From the NCBI GenBank assembly GCA_009469665.1, contig SSTB01000144.1:1-51835 (forward strand): a stretch of DNA of 51,835 bases. The letters are read 5' to 3'. Positions 25,213 to 35,329 of this stretch are shown in pieces. Within the stretch, counting starts at the first letter, position 1. The number at the start of each line of letters is the position of its first letter. Below the pieces are notes generated by a model. The model did not search any database, was not told the DNA's origin, and saw only the letters and a list, made by a program, of their open reading frames with translations. The stretch is from Azonexaceae bacterium (GTDB taxonomy: Bacteria; Pseudomonadota; Gammaproteobacteria; Burkholderiales; Rhodocyclaceae). Both the position numbers and the translations under genes were made by a program.

Positions 25213-25931
25213 GCTTTGGCCGCCCGGGCGACGACGGCGGCCCATACGGTCGCGGCGCCGTGCAGTTTGAGGCTGCGGGCGGCTTCGTCCAGGGTGGCAC
25301 CGGTGGTCATGACGTCGTCCACCAGCAGAATCGGGCGCCCGGCGAAATCCTGGCAGCACTCGAAGGCGCCGCGTACGTTGCCGGAGCGCTTCGCAAGGGG
25401 AAGGCTGGCCTGGGCGGCGGTGTCCCGAGTGCGCCGCAGGGCCTCGCTCTCGCAGGCCAGCCCAAGGCGGTGCGCCAGGGAACGGGCGATCTCGCCGGCC
25501 TGGTTGAAGCCGCGCTCCTTGAGGCGCTGGGGATGGAGTGGCATGGGAACCACCAGAAAGCCCGCCGCGGGGGGCAGTGCCTCCGCCATCCCGCTGCCGA
25601 ACCAGGTGGCGACTCCCAGACGATGGCCGTACTTGAGGGCGTGGATGAGGCGATCCAGAGGGAAGTCGTACAGATAGAGGGCGAAGGCGCGGTCGAAGTG
25701 GGGAGGGGCGTGCAGGCAACGGCCACAGTGCTCGCCGTAAGGGGTGGGTTCGGCGCAGCGCGGGCAGTGGGCGGAGGGAAGTAGAGGCAAATCGCCCAGG
25801 CAGCCCGGGCAGAGCACCGGCCGGGCGCCATCGCCGCCGCACAGGAGGCAGGAGGCGGGCAGGAGCGCCTCCCGGGTCGCGGCGAGTGCGCGGGTCACGG
25901 GGGCAGTCAGGGCATGGGGTAGAATGGGCAC
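25209..25931 (-). CDS. comF: ComF-family phosphoribosyltransferase-like protein
   Basis: A 240-residue protein with an N-terminal zinc-ribbon rich in CxxC pairs (CLLC, CPGC, CPRC, CGRC within residues 25-75) and a C-terminal phosphoribosyltransferase fold with the PRPP loop ILLVDDVMTTGAT. ComF proteins take part in DNA uptake and recombination in competent bacteria. It probably forms an operon with the ligase gene and diverges from bioB. Confidence 0.92.
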   Translation of the reverse strand: MPILPHALTAPVTRALAATREALLPASCLLCGGDGARPVLCPGCLGDLPLLPSAHCPRCAEPTPYGEHCGRCLHAPPHFDRAFALYLYDFPLDRLIHALKYGHRLGVATWFGSGMAEALPPAAGFLVVPMPLHPQRLKERGFNQAGEIARSLAHRLGLACESEALRRTRDTAAQASLPLAKRSGNVRGAFECCQDFAGRPILLVDDVMTTGATLDEAARSLKLHGAATVWAAVVARAAKA

Positions 25932-25970
25932 CGGTTGAACCAGGGTTTAATTCATAATTACGGAACCGGT
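25930..25970. promoter_or_regulatory. Dyad around an AT-rich comF-bioB promoter region
   Basis: ACCGGTT (25930-25936) and AACCGGT (25964-25970) form perfect 7-bp arms around 27 bp of AT-rich sequence that includes CATAATTA. It lies in the 86-bp divergent gap. No known BirA or BioR operator sequence is recognised. Confidence 0.3.
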
Positions 25971-26017
25971 CGGTGAGCCCGCCGGGCGCTTTGCGACTCT
26001 TTTTCAGGCTATCAATT

Positions 26018-27001
26018 ATGCATGCAATCGCTTCCCCGTCCGCCGCCCAAGCCGCCGCGCGACAGGATCGCGTCCTGTGGACGGTGGATGCCGTCCTCGA
26101 TCTCTACGCCCTGCCGCTCATGGATCTCCTCTGGCGCGCCCAGGAGGTTCATCGCCTTCATTTCGACCCCAATGCCATCCAGCGCTCCACCCTGCTCTCG
26201 GTCAAGACCGGCGGCTGTTCCGAGGATTGCGGCTACTGCTCCCAATCTGCCCGTTACGCCACGGGTACCGAGCGCGAGCGCCTGCTGCCGGTGGACGAGG
26301 TGGTGGCGGCCGCCCAGGCGGCAAAAGACAAGGGAGCCTCGCGCTTCTGCATGGGTGCCGCCTGGCGCGGACCCAAGGACGGCGACCTCGACCGGGTGCT
26401 CGACATGGTGCGCGAAGTAAAGGCCCTGGGCCTGCAGACCTGTGTCACCCTGGGGATGCTCAAACCCGGCCAGGCTGAACGCCTGCGCGACGCGGGCCTC
26501 GATTACTACAACCACAACGTCGATACCGACGCCGATTTCTACGGCCAGGTCATCACCACGCATGGCCATGGTGACCGCCTGGACACCCTGGAACAGGTGC
26601 GCGAGGCGGGGCTCAAGGTGTGCTCCGGCGGCATCGTCGGCATGGGGGAGTCAAGGCGCAATCGGGCCGCCATGCTGGTGCAACTCGCCAACCTGCCCCG
26701 CCCACCGGAGTCGGTGCCCATCAACAATCTGGTGCCCATCGCCGGAACGCCGATGGCTGACCAGCCGCGCCTCGATCCCTTCGAGTTCGTGCGGACCATC
26801 GCCGCGGCGCGCATCCTCATGCCGACCTCCTGGGTGCGTCTGTCGGCCGGCCGCCAGGAGATGAGCGACGAATTGCAGGCTCTGTGCTTCCTGGCAGGCG
26901 CCAATTCGATGTTCTACGGCGAGCGGCTGCTCACCACCGGAAATCCCGATGTGGCGCGCGACGAGGCCCTCTTCGAGCGCCTGGGTCTGACGGCGGTGTG
27001 A
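26018..27001 (+). CDS. bioB: Biotin synthase
   Basis: A 327-residue radical-SAM enzyme inserting sulfur into dethiobiotin. The 4Fe-4S motif reads [13 protein letters not shown] (CxxxCxxC), and the conserved [18 protein letters not shown] and [10 protein letters not shown] segments follow. ATG 26018 is used; a longer GTG-started frame from 25973 is possible but adds no family sequence. Separated from bioC by a repeat-filled gap. Confidence 0.96.
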   Translation: MHAIASPSAAQAAARQDRVLWTVDAVLDLYALPLMDLLWRAQEVHRLHFDPNAIQRSTLLSVKTGGCSEDCGYCSQSARYATGTERERLLPVDEVVAAAQAAKDKGASRFCMGAAWRGPKDGDLDRVLDMVREVKALGLQTCVTLGMLKPGQAERLRDAGLDYYNHNVDTDADFYGQVITTHGHGDRLDTLEQVREAGLKVCSGGIVGMGESRRNRAAMLVQLANLPRPPESVPINNLVPIAGTPMADQPRLDPFEFVRTIAAARILMPTSWVRLSAGRQEMSDELQALCFLAGANSMFYGERLLTTGNPDVARDEALFERLGLTAV

Positions 27002-27010
27002 AGGGCAGTG

Positions 27011-27246
27011 AACCTGGAAACCTCAGTTGACCCCTTGTCGAGTCCCGGCATGCCCTGTGCCCCGGAGCTCTGTGCCACTCGGAGGGCTCCCATATCGGGG
27101 GTAGCGCTACGAGCCCGCTGGCGCATCCGGGCGGGCGCCTGGCTTTGTCGCTCCTCCTTGCAGGCATCGGCCTGCCACGTCGTCGCTTCGCGCCAGAGTC
27201 CCGCCCGAACGCACCAACGGGCTCGTTCGACTGAAGTTTCCAGGTT
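27011..27246. repeat. 236-bp element with 20-bp terminal inverted repeats
   Basis: The left end AACCTGGAAACCTCAGTTGA (27011-27030) and the right end TCGACTGAAGTTTCCAGGTT (27227-27246) are inverted complements with two mismatches. The interior has no open frame of note and no transposase. It begins nine bases after the bioB stop. This is a MITE-like or REP-like element unrelated in sequence to the 162-bp family. Confidence 0.75.
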
Positions 27247-27398
27247 GATGGTTCCCTGCCTTACCGCTCATCAGGCCCCTCGGCGCCCCTTCGGCGTAGC
27301 CCATGCTTGCCATAGCCCGGGCTGCGGCCACGCTCGTCGCCTTAAACGTACGGCTCTGAGCATGCCGCTCGGGCGCGTCCGAAAAATTTGCCGGCGCT
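27247..27398. repeat. Decayed copy of the 162-bp element, abutting bioC
   Basis: From GCTCATCAGG (about 27268) to the end it aligns along its length with the 11406 copy, sharing GCCATAGCCCG and GCCGCTCGGGCGCGTCCGAAAAATTT. The left terminus is not recognisable and may have been lost where the neighbouring 236-bp element lies. It ends GGCGCT one base before the bioC ATG. Together the two elements account for nearly all of the 398-bp bioB-bioC gap. Confidence 0.65.
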
Positions 27399-27399
27399 G

Positions 27400-28269
27400 A
27401 TGTCCGGGGCCGGTTTCGTCGACGCCGCCCGGGTGCGGCGGTCCTTTGCCCGGGTGGCTGGGCGTTATGCCGAGGGGGATTTCTTCGCTCGGGAAATCGA
27501 CCGCCGCATGCTGGAGCGCCTCGATTACGTGCGCCTCGCGCCCCAACGCATCCTGGATCTGGGCTGTAGCCGCGGCGCGAGCCTGGCGCCTCTGGGGGAG
27601 CGCTATCCCGAGGCTTCCTGCGTGGGGGTGGACGGGGTCGAGTGCATGTTGCCCCGGCGTCTTGCAAGCCCGTTGTGGCGCCGCTGGTGGACGGGGGGCG
27701 GGCCCGCTTCCGTGACCTATGTGGCAGCCGATGCCGGCTGCCTGCCCTTCGCCGCGGATCGCTTCGGCCTGGTGTGGTCGAACCTGCTTCTCCACTGGCT
27801 CGACGACCCGTTGCGGGCTCTGGCCGAGGCTCACCGCGTGCTGGAGACGGGGGGGCTGCTGATGTTTTCCACCCTGGGGCCAGACACCCTGCGCGAGTTG
27901 CGCGATTCCTTCACCGACGGCCATGGCCATGTCCAGCGTACCATCGACATGCACGACCTGGGGGACATGCTGGTTTCCTGCGGCTTTGCAGATCCGGTGA
28001 TGGACATGGAGGTCATTACCCTGACCTACGACTCCCTGTCTGCCCTGATAAAGGAGTTGCGGGCTGCCGGGTCAACCTGCGCCATGGGCGACCGTCGCCG
28101 CGGCCTCATGGGACGCGCAAGCTGGGCGGCGCTGAACGCCGCTTACGAGACGCGGCGCCGCGAGGGCAAGCTGCCCGCCACTTTCGAGGTGGTGTACGGC
28201 CACGCCTGGAAAGCCGTCCCCAGGAAGACAGCCGACGGGCGGTCCATCATCCGCTTCGCCGAACGCTGA
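27400..28269 (+). CDS. bioC: Malonyl-ACP O-methyltransferase BioC
   Basis: A 289-residue class I SAM methyltransferase. The N-terminal VRRSFARVAGRYAEGDFFAREID is typical of BioC; the SAM motif reads ILDLGCSRGASL, and LVWSNLLLHWLDD is the conserved post-II segment. It masks malonyl-ACP so that fatty-acid synthesis can make the pimelate chain of biotin. ATG 27400 sits directly after a repeat element and lacks a clear ribosome binding site. The 3' end overlaps convergent msrQ by 23 bases. Confidence 0.9.
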   Translation: MSGAGFVDAARVRRSFARVAGRYAEGDFFAREIDRRMLERLDYVRLAPQRILDLGCSRGASLAPLGERYPEASCVGVDGVECMLPRRLASPLWRRWWTGGGPASVTYVAADAGCLPFAADRFGLVWSNLLLHWLDDPLRALAEAHRVLETGGLLMFSTLGPDTLRELRDSFTDGHGHVQRTIDMHDLGDMLVSCGFADPVMDMEVITLTYDSLSALIKELRAAGSTCAMGDRRRGLMGRASWAALNAAYETRRREGKLPATFEVVYGHAWKAVPRKTADGRSIIRFAER

Positions 28270-28891
28270 TCCCTGCCGTGGCGGGGTAGGGGCCGTTGCG
28301 CCGCAGGCGGTCGCGGATGCGCCAGCCTAGGAGCACGGCGACGAGCAGCCCGTAGACGATCGGGTAGATAAGCGCGGTGGCCTTGACCAGCCAGAAGTAA
28401 TGTACGACGGCCAGAAGGGCGATGAGATAGACCGCCCGATGCAGATCCTGCCAGCGTCGGCCGCCCAGGCGACGAATAGCCAGGGCGTTGGAAGTCGCGG
28501 CCAGGGGGATGAGCAGGACGAAGGCGGCGAAACCCACCGTGACGAAGGGGCGCTTGATGACGTCGCGGGCGATCTCGCCCGGGTCGAAGGCGTGATCGAA
28601 GCCGATGAAGGAGAGGAAGTGCAGGCAGGCGTAGAAGAAGCTGAAGAGCCCCAGCATGCGCCGCAGACGCAACAGCCAGTGCAGCCCGGTGAGGGCGCGC
28701 AGCGGGCTGATGCAGAGGGTGAGCAGGAGGAAATTGAAGGTCCAGGTGCCGGTGTAGCGCTGCAGGAACTCCACCGGGTTGGGGCCGAAGTCGCCGGTGT
28801 AGGCCGCATAGGCCAGGCGCCCCAGAGGGCCGAGGGCGGCGACGAAGACCAGGGCTTTAATTTTGCCGATGGGTATGGAAGCGGGGTTCAT
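28247..28891 (-). CDS. msrQ: Heme-binding membrane subunit MsrQ
   Basis: A 214-residue ferric-reductase-like membrane protein with about six helices. Histidines in ACLHFLSFIGFDH, DLHRAVY and VVHYFW can bind heme. It passes electrons from the quinone pool to MsrP for repair of oxidised periplasmic methionines. It starts two bases after the msrP stop, so the two are one operon. Confidence 0.93.
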   Translation of the reverse strand: MNPASIPIGKIKALVFVAALGPLGRLAYAAYTGDFGPNPVEFLQRYTGTWTFNFLLLTLCISPLRALTGLHWLLRLRRMLGLFSFFYACLHFLSFIGFDHAFDPGEIARDVIKRPFVTVGFAAFVLLIPLAATSNALAIRRLGGRRWQDLHRAVYLIALLAVVHYFWLVKATALIYPIVYGLLVAVLLGWRIRDRLRRNGPYPATAGISVRRSG

Positions 28892-28893
28892 GG

Positions 28894-29835
28894 TCAGAAG
28901 TAGCGGCTGAGGTCCATGCCGCTATAGAGACGGGCCACCTGGTCGCCGTAGCCGTTGAAGGGCAGGGTCTTGCGGCGCAGGAACTCGCCCAGGCGGCGTT
29001 CGTGGCTTTGGCTCCAGCGCCGGTGCGGCACATCCGGGTTTACGTTGGAATAGAAGCCGTACTCGCTCGGGCCGGCCTTCATCCAGGAGGTGTCCGGCTG
29101 CTTTTCGACGAAGCGGATGCGGACGATGGATTTGGCGCTCTTGAAGCCATATTTCCAGGGGACGACAAGGCGCACCGGCGCGCCGTTGGGCTTGGGCATT
29201 ACTTCGCCATAGAGCCCGAAGGCGAGCAGGGTCAGCGGATGCAGGGCTTCATCGATGCGCAGGGCTTCGAGGTAGGGCCAGTCCAGGAGGGGAACGCGCA
29301 CGTAGGGCATCTGCTCGGGGTCGGCGAGGCTCCAGAATTCGACGAACTTGGCGTTGCCGGTAAGTTCCACCCGCTTGGTAATTTCAGCCAGGGGGAAGCC
29401 AACCCAGGGAACGACGGCGCTCCAGCCTTCGACGCAGCGCAGGCGATAGACCCGTTCCTCCAGGGGCGCCCACTTGAGCAGATCGTCGATAGCGAAGGTC
29501 CGCGGCGTCTTGACCGCACCGTCCACGGTCACCGTCCAGGGCCGGGTGCGCAGACGATGGGCGTTGAGGCCGGGGCTGTCCTTGTCGGGGCCGAATTCGT
29601 AAAAATTGCCATAGCTGGTGAGGGTTTCGTAGGACGTGAGTTTCTCGTCCAGGGTTACGACCCCGGGCTTGACGCCCTCCAGGCGAGACCCGCGGGCCGT
29701 TGCCCCTCGGGCTGTCGGGGAAACCAGAGCCAGGGCTCCGGCGCCCAGAGCGGTGAGGAAGTCGCGCCTGCGCGAATAGACCGCAGGGTCGGTGATGTGC
29801 GAGGCGGGCAGGTCGGGGGGGCGGCGGATGAGCAT
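28894..29835 (-). CDS. msrP: Periplasmic methionine sulfoxide reductase MsrP
   Basis: A 313-residue molybdenum enzyme of the SUOX fold. The Tat signal is [17 protein letters not shown]. The molybdenum ligand cysteine is in [15 protein letters not shown], and the C-terminal [16 protein letters not shown] is conserved. The start is set at the ATG encoding [12 protein letters not shown], which gives a usual-length Tat leader; the frame continues upstream without family similarity. Confidence 0.94.
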   Translation of the reverse strand: MLIRRPPDLPASHITDPAVYSRRRDFLTALGAGALALVSPTARGATARGSRLEGVKPGVVTLDEKLTSYETLTSYGNFYEFGPDKDSPGLNAHRLRTRPWTVTVDGAVKTPRTFAIDDLLKWAPLEERVYRLRCVEGWSAVVPWVGFPLAEITKRVELTGNAKFVEFWSLADPEQMPYVRVPLLDWPYLEALRIDEALHPLTLLAFGLYGEVMPKPNGAPVRLVVPWKYGFKSAKSIVRIRFVEKQPDTSWMKAGPSEYGFYSNVNPDVPHRRWSQSHERRLGEFLRRKTLPFNGYGDQVARLYSGMDLSRYF

Positions 29836-30037
29836 GGCGGTCCTGAATGACGATCTTGCACAGTGGTCGCGCGGGGATGGGGTTTCCTTACAGTGCGACG
29901 ATTCTCCGCTTGGACCGCGAAGCGCGAGGAAAATGCCGGCAGCGCCGCGAGAAACCCCGTCCTTCCCCGCAAGGCAGGGGGGCGCGAGGCGAGCGGGTGT
30001 CGGCCGCCGCGCCGTCCCGGGGCGCGACCTGGTCCTT

Positions 30038-30871
30038 TCAGGCCGCCAGGGCGGCGCGCAGTTCCGCCATGTCTTCCTCGGCCTCGGCCAGGAGGTCCGC
30101 GTAACGCTGGGCGGACTCGGTGCCGTCTTCTGCGCCCTGGGGCGTAGGGGTGGCGACCCATTCCGGCGCCGCGCCGGCGAGAAGGCCGGCAAAGAAAATG
30201 ACATCCCCCAGACTGCAGGGATTCACGATATTGGGCTCCCGCTGCTGCAAGGCACCCACGATGCGCTCCGGCAATCCGAGCACCTGGAGCAGCCCTTCGC
30301 CAATGCTGCTTTGCCAGCCGCTCAGCAGTTCGAGGGTGAGGGCAAGATTCTCACGGTATTCCGCTCTCTCGGCGGCGCGAAAGAGGAGGTAGAAGACACC
30401 TATGGAGCGGACCATTCCAGCGACCATGGCCTCGTCCTGGTTGATGCGCCCGATGCGGCGCGCCAGAACGCGTGCGATGGCGGCGACGCGCAGGGAGTGA
30501 TCCCAGGTTTCACGTGCAATGGACGCGAAGGCGCCGAGATGCCTCGCTTTGACCATCTGATCCATGGCGACGGCCAGGGAAACCGTGCGTACGGTTTCAA
30601 AACCCAGGCGGCTGACGGCATTGCGCAGGTCGGTGATCACCCGGCCGCCCGGGTTGTAGTGGACGGAATTGGCCAGGCGCAGGAGTTTGCTGGCGATGAG
30701 CGCCTCGCTGCCGATGACGGTGGCGACGCGATCGAGGCTGACTTCCGGATCCCGCAGGGTATTGCGGACCAGGACCGCGGCGTCCAGGCAGGTGGGGAAA
30801 TTGACTTCTCCCGAGAGGTCGCCAGCGATGCTCTCGAGCAGGCGAAAATGAGGATTGCCTTTTTCGTCCAT
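30038..30871 (-). CDS. HDOD-domain protein
   Basis: A 277-residue protein whose residues about 10-215 form an HDOD domain, a metal-independent relative of HD phosphohydrolases. Typical segments are [37 protein letters not shown] and [20 protein letters not shown]. It has no attached output domain; HDOD proteins act in signalling, often with c-di-GMP pathways or competence, but its target is unknown. It precedes a CBS-pair gene on the same strand, 646 bp... in fact 88 bp upstream of it is the stop-side neighbour, so co-transcription is only possible with the gene at 30960 reading first. Confidence 0.85.
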   Translation of the reverse strand: MDEKGNPHFRLLESIAGDLSGEVNFPTCLDAAVLVRNTLRDPEVSLDRVATVIGSEALIASKLLRLANSVHYNPGGRVITDLRNAVSRLGFETVRTVSLAVAMDQMVKARHLGAFASIARETWDHSLRVAAIARVLARRIGRINQDEAMVAGMVRSIGVFYLLFRAAERAEYRENLALTLELLSGWQSSIGEGLLQVLGLPERIVGALQQREPNIVNPCSLGDVIFFAGLLAGAAPEWVATPTPQGAEDGTESAQRYADLLAEAEEDMAELRAALAA

Positions 30872-30959
30872 CAGAAGGCGCGGTCGAAGGCCAGGGGGAA
30901 GCGTGTGACTGCCCCGCGGGGGCGCACTTCAGGCGAGGGCAGGCACAGGACCATCCCCG

Positions 30960-31391
30960 TCAGCCCGCGATGTAGCGCTCCAGTTCCTGGATGATGAAGC
31001 GCTGGGCGCTGATGGTTTCCTTGACCAAATCGCCGATGGACACGATGCCCACCACGGTTTCGCCGTCGAGAACGGGCAGATGGCGAAAGCGCTTTTCGGT
31101 CATCAGGGCCATGCACTGGTCGATGCTGTGGGCAGGGGTGACGTAGGCGACCTTGTCGCTCATGATCTCCTGCACCAGGGTTTCCTTGGAGCTCTTGCCG
31201 TGCAGGATGACCTTGCGGGCATAGTCCCGCTCGGAAAAGATGCCGACCAGTTGTTCGCCGTCCAGTACCATGACCGCCCCGACTTCGTGCCGGGCCATGA
31301 CGTTGAGGGCGTGGAAGACGGTGTCCTTGGGGGAAACGACGACGAGGGGGTGATCTTTCTTCTCGGCAAGCAGTTGCTTGAGGGTTTTCAT
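30960..31391 (-). CDS. CBS-pair domain protein
   Basis: A 143-residue stand-alone tandem CBS protein (CBS1 about 10-65, CBS2 about 75-130). The GIFSERDYARKVILHGKSS segment and the HLPVLDGETVVGIVSIGDLVK end are typical of small CBS proteins that bind adenosine nucleotides. It has no catalytic domain. It reads toward the HDOD gene, 88 bp away. Confidence 0.88.
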   Translation of the reverse strand: MKTLKQLLAEKKDHPLVVVSPKDTVFHALNVMARHEVGAVMVLDGEQLVGIFSERDYARKVILHGKSSKETLVQEIMSDKVAYVTPAHSIDQCMALMTEKRFRHLPVLDGETVVGIVSIGDLVKETISAQRFIIQELERYIAG

Positions 31392-31474
31392 CGCGGGGCC
31401 TCTTGTGGGGGTATGACCGGGTAGACGAAGGAGTCTATCCCCGCCGCCGGGCGGTGTGAAGCGCGGGAAACAAA

Positions 31475-31498
31475 AAAGGCAGCCGCACGGCTGCCTTT
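31475..31498 (-). terminator. Intrinsic terminator of the cytochrome c4 gene
   Basis: A perfect 10-bp stem AAAGGCAGCC / GGCTGCCTTT with loop GCAC. On the minus strand it is followed by TTTTTTG, 20 bp after the cytochrome stop. Confidence 0.85.
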
Positions 31499-31517
31499 CT
31501 TTCAGAGGGAGAACCGA

Positions 31518-32153
31518 TCAGCGCAGGCCGGCGGCGTAGTCCGAAACGGCCTTGATTTCGGCGTCGGACAGCTTGGCGGCGATGGTGCGCATCATCTTTT
31601 CCGGGTCGTTGGCCCGCTCGCCCTGGCGGAAGGCCTTCAACTGGGCTTCCGTGTACTCCGCGTATTGGCCGGAAAGGCGCGGGTATTGGGCCGGCAGGCC
31701 GGCACCGGCGGGGCCGTGGCACCCGGCGCAGGCTGGAACGCCCTTGGCAAAATCGCCCTGGCGCCATAGTTTCTGGCCGAGGGCGATCTGCTTGTCATCC
31801 ATGGCGGCCGCGGGCTTGAGCTTTTGTTGCGAGAACCAGGCGGCCAGGGCGCGCATGTCGTCGTCAGTCAGCGGTGCCGCCATGCCCCCCATGATCGGGT
31901 TGTTGCGCAGGGCGGGCTTGTTGTCGCCCGCCTTGAAATTACTCAGTTGCTTGTAGAGGTACTGCTCGACCTGACCCGCCAGATGGGGGTTGGCGGAAGC
32001 GGGGCTGTTGCCATCGGCGCCGTGGCAGGCCACGCAGATGGTTTCGGCCAGGGCCTTGCCACGGGCGAGGTCTGCCTTGGGCTTGGCTTCCTCTTTGGCG
32101 AAGGCGATGAAGGGGGTGGCGAGAAGGATTGCCAGGACCGTCTTGCGAATCAT
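31518..32153 (-). CDS. Diheme cytochrome c4
   Basis: A 211-residue periplasmic protein with signal peptide (about 1-19, AFA site) and two c-type heme motifs, CVACH (about 40-44) and CAGCH (about 142-146), each in its own cytochrome c fold. Length and two-domain layout fit cytochrome c4, an electron donor to cbb3 and related oxidases. Methionine ligands are available in NPIMGGMAAPL and EKMMRTIA. It ends in a strong terminator and diverges from engB. Confidence 0.9.
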   Translation of the reverse strand: MIRKTVLAILLATPFIAFAKEEAKPKADLARGKALAETICVACHGADGNSPASANPHLAGQVEQYLYKQLSNFKAGDNKPALRNNPIMGGMAAPLTDDDMRALAAWFSQQKLKPAAAMDDKQIALGQKLWRQGDFAKGVPACAGCHGPAGAGLPAQYPRLSGQYAEYTEAQLKAFRQGERANDPEKMMRTIAAKLSDAEIKAVSDYAAGLR

Positions 32154-32258
32154 TGTTAGCTCCTTGTGCGCGTCTCTGGGCCAGGGGCCGGGATGGGAAG
32201 TTACAAACCTGCTATTCTATACCATATCGCCCGCCCCTGGCGGCTTCTCACACTTTTT

Positions 32259-32909
32259 ATGTCTCTCTTCCGCCAAGCGGTCTTTCATACGACCGTCGCG
32301 CAATTGCGCGACCTCCCCACGGACTCCCTGTGCGAAATCGCCTTCGCAGGGCGATCGAACGCCGGCAAGTCCTCGGCCATCAATACCCTAGCCGGGCGCA
32401 CGCGCCTAGCGTTCGTGAGCAAGACGCCGGGCCGCACCCAGCACCTCAACTACTTTTCCCTGGGCGAGCGCAAGTATCTGGTCGATCTGCCGGGTTACGG
32501 CTTTGCCAAAGCGCCGGAGGAAATCCGCGCCCAATGGGAAGGCCTTATCGGCCCCTATCTCCAGGGGCGGGCGGTGCTGGCGGGGGTGGTGGTCATCATG
32601 GACGTGCGCCGCCCCCTAACGCCCCTGGATGAGCGTCTGATGGACTGGTATGCCCCCACCGGCCGGCCGATTCACATCCTGCTCTCCAAGGCGGACAAGC
32701 TTTCGCGCCAGGAGCAGACCAAGACCCTCAGGGCAGTGCAAGCCGAATTGGTGCGGCGGGTAGGTCTTTATTCGGTGCAACTCTTCTCCAGTCTCAAGAA
32801 GACGGGAATCGAGGAGGCGGAAGCGGTTCTCGCCGGATGGCTGGGACTTCCGGCGCCGGAAATAAAAAGGCCCCCGGAAAAGGGGAGTCCGGGGGCCAAA
32901 ATGCCTTAA
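32259..32909 (+). CDS. engB: Ribosome biogenesis GTPase EngB/YsxC (YihA)
   Basis: A 216-residue small GTPase. G1 is [10 protein letters not shown]2/G3 surround KTPGRTQ and DLPGYGFAK, and G4 is SKADK. It acts in large-subunit assembly. The ATG at 32259 ([20 protein letters not shown]) is the family start. The last dozen codons ([16 protein letters not shown]) are encoded by a terminator-like hairpin, so the C-terminal tail looks like read-through of a non-coding element. Confidence 0.95.
   Translation: MSLFRQAVFHTTVAQLRDLPTDSLCEIAFAGRSNAGKSSAINTLAGRTRLAFVSKTPGRTQHLNYFSLGERKYLVDLPGYGFAKAPEEIRAQWEGLIGPYLQGRAVLAGVVVIMDVRRPLTPLDERLMDWYAPTGRPIHILLSKADKLSRQEQTKTLRAVQAELVRRVGLYSVQLFSSLKKTGIEEAEAVLAGWLGLPAPEIKRPPEKGSPGAKMP
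32869..32898. terminator. Terminator-like hairpin inside the 3' end of engB
   Basis: A perfect 10-bp stem GGCCCCCGGA / TCCGGGGGCC with a 10-base loop. On the minus strand it is followed by TTTTTATT; on the plus strand only by AAAATG. It lies within the last codons of engB. By sequence it would stop minus-strand transcription best. Confidence 0.65.
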
Positions 32910-33002
32910 CTCAGTAAGGCACCCGCTCAGGGAGGTAAAGCGGGAGACAGCGCGTGCCATCTGGGCCGTATGATGCAGGTCATGGGCAAAAGTTCCCGTT
33001 AG

Positions 33003-34043
<1,041 letters not shown>

Positions 34044-34045
34044 GC

Positions 34046-34654
34046 CTATCCCCCGGGCAGGCCGGACTGGGAAAGGCAGGCGAAGTACAGCATGGGCCAC
34101 TGCTGCGGCCATTGCGCCAGGGGCTCGCGGCTGAAGCCGCTGCGGGCGTACTGCTCCCAGCGGCCCACGGCGTAGCAGCGCAACAGGTTGGCGAGGGCGC
34201 CGAAATCAGCGTCGGGCTTGAGATTTTCCTGGGTGGCGGCGATGCGCAGTGATTGCTTCAGGGCGGCTTCCAACTTGTCCAGCAAAGCGTTGATGCGCAC
34301 TTGGAGGCGTTCGTGCTCGCCCACTAGGGCGTCGCCGATCAGCACCCGGGTCATTCCGCGGTTTTTCTGGGCAAAGCGGAGAAGCAGTGCCAGAGTCTGT
34401 TCGATTTGCTTGAGTCCCTCACCCTCGTCGCGGGTGATCTGATTGACGACGCCAAGCAGGCTCTGTTCGATGAATTCGATCAGGCCCTCGAACATTTGCG
34501 CTTTGCTGGCGAAATGGCGGTACAGTGCCGCTTCTGAACAATCCAGCTGGGCGGCCAGGGCGGCGGTGGTGATTTTTTCGCCGCGAGGGTTTTCCAGCAT
34601 TTCGGCCAGGGTTTGCAGTATCTGCAGACGGCGTTCGCCGGGTTTGTGCGCCAT
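34046..34654 (-). CDS. slmA: Nucleoid occlusion factor SlmA
   Basis: A 202-residue TetR-family protein. The N-terminal HTH contains KITTAALAAQLDCSEAALYRHFASKAQMFEGLIEFIE, a pattern typical of SlmA and not of drug-responsive TetR repressors. SlmA binds specific chromosomal sites and blocks FtsZ assembly over the nucleoid. The ATG at 34654 (MAHKPGERRLQIL) is preceded by GGAGAGG. It lies 31 bp after the HAD gene and converges on hemB with a two-base gap. Confidence 0.9.
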   Translation of the reverse strand: MAHKPGERRLQILQTLAEMLENPRGEKITTAALAAQLDCSEAALYRHFASKAQMFEGLIEFIEQSLLGVVNQITRDEGEGLKQIEQTLALLLRFAQKNRGMTRVLIGDALVGEHERLQVRINALLDKLEAALKQSLRIAATQENLKPDADFGALANLLRCYAVGRWEQYARSGFSREPLAQWPQQWPMLYFACLSQSGLPGG

Positions 34655-34685
34655 GGCCTCTCCTCTCCCCCTGATTTGGCGAAGA

Positions 34686-35329
34686 TTATAGCCGCGCCGC
34701 CACTTGGTGCAAGTCCGTTGCGGACTGCACTTTCCAATCCACATAAGGCGACTGGCGTAAGCCAGCGCTCACCCACACGGTCTTCATTCCCAGGCGCTTG
34801 GCGGTGACCAGGTTGGCCAGAGTGTCCTCGACCAGGATACAGCGGCGGGGATGGAGCCCTTCCGCCCGCAGTAGCGTGCGGAAGGCTGCTGGGTCAGGCT
34901 TGGGGCGAAAACGCAGGTTCTCTACTGCATAGACGGCATCCACCAGACGGTCCAGGCGGGTCAGGCCGAGCACGGCTTCGGTGTAGTGGCGGGGCGCGTT
35001 GGAAAAGACTATCTTGCGCCCAGGCAGGCGCTTCAGGGCAGCGCGCACGGCTGGGTCGAAATGCAGCATTGCCCGCAGATCGGGGAAGCGGTGCGTTTCG
35101 CGCAAGAAGTGGCGCGGGTCGGTGCCGTGGTGGCGAACCAATCCGAGTAGGGTTGCTCCGTAGCGCACCCAGTATTCCTGCCGGATGCGAGTTGCTTCAT
35201 CGCTATCGACACCCAGGTGGCGCTCGATGTATTCCCGCATCGAGCGATTGATATGGGGAAAGATGTGGGGCGTGGCGTCGTGCAGGGTGTTGTCGAGATC
35301 GAAAAGCCAGACCCATTTTGCCGATGTCA

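Noticed and set aside
23434..25842. An 802-codon open frame suggesting a very large ligase
   Set aside because: The first 210 codons overlap comF out of frame; GTG 25212 overlapping the comF stop is the sensible start.
26018..26060. A biotin-related riboswitch or BirA box ahead of bioB
   Set aside because: No biotin riboswitch class is established and no BirA-type TTGTAAACC pair is present; only the dyad at 25930-25970 is seen.
27002..27399. A possible small gene in the bioB-bioC gap (open frame 27008-27400)
   Set aside because: The frame runs through two inverted-repeat elements, has no ribosome binding site and an Arg/Cys/Ser-rich shadow-like translation.
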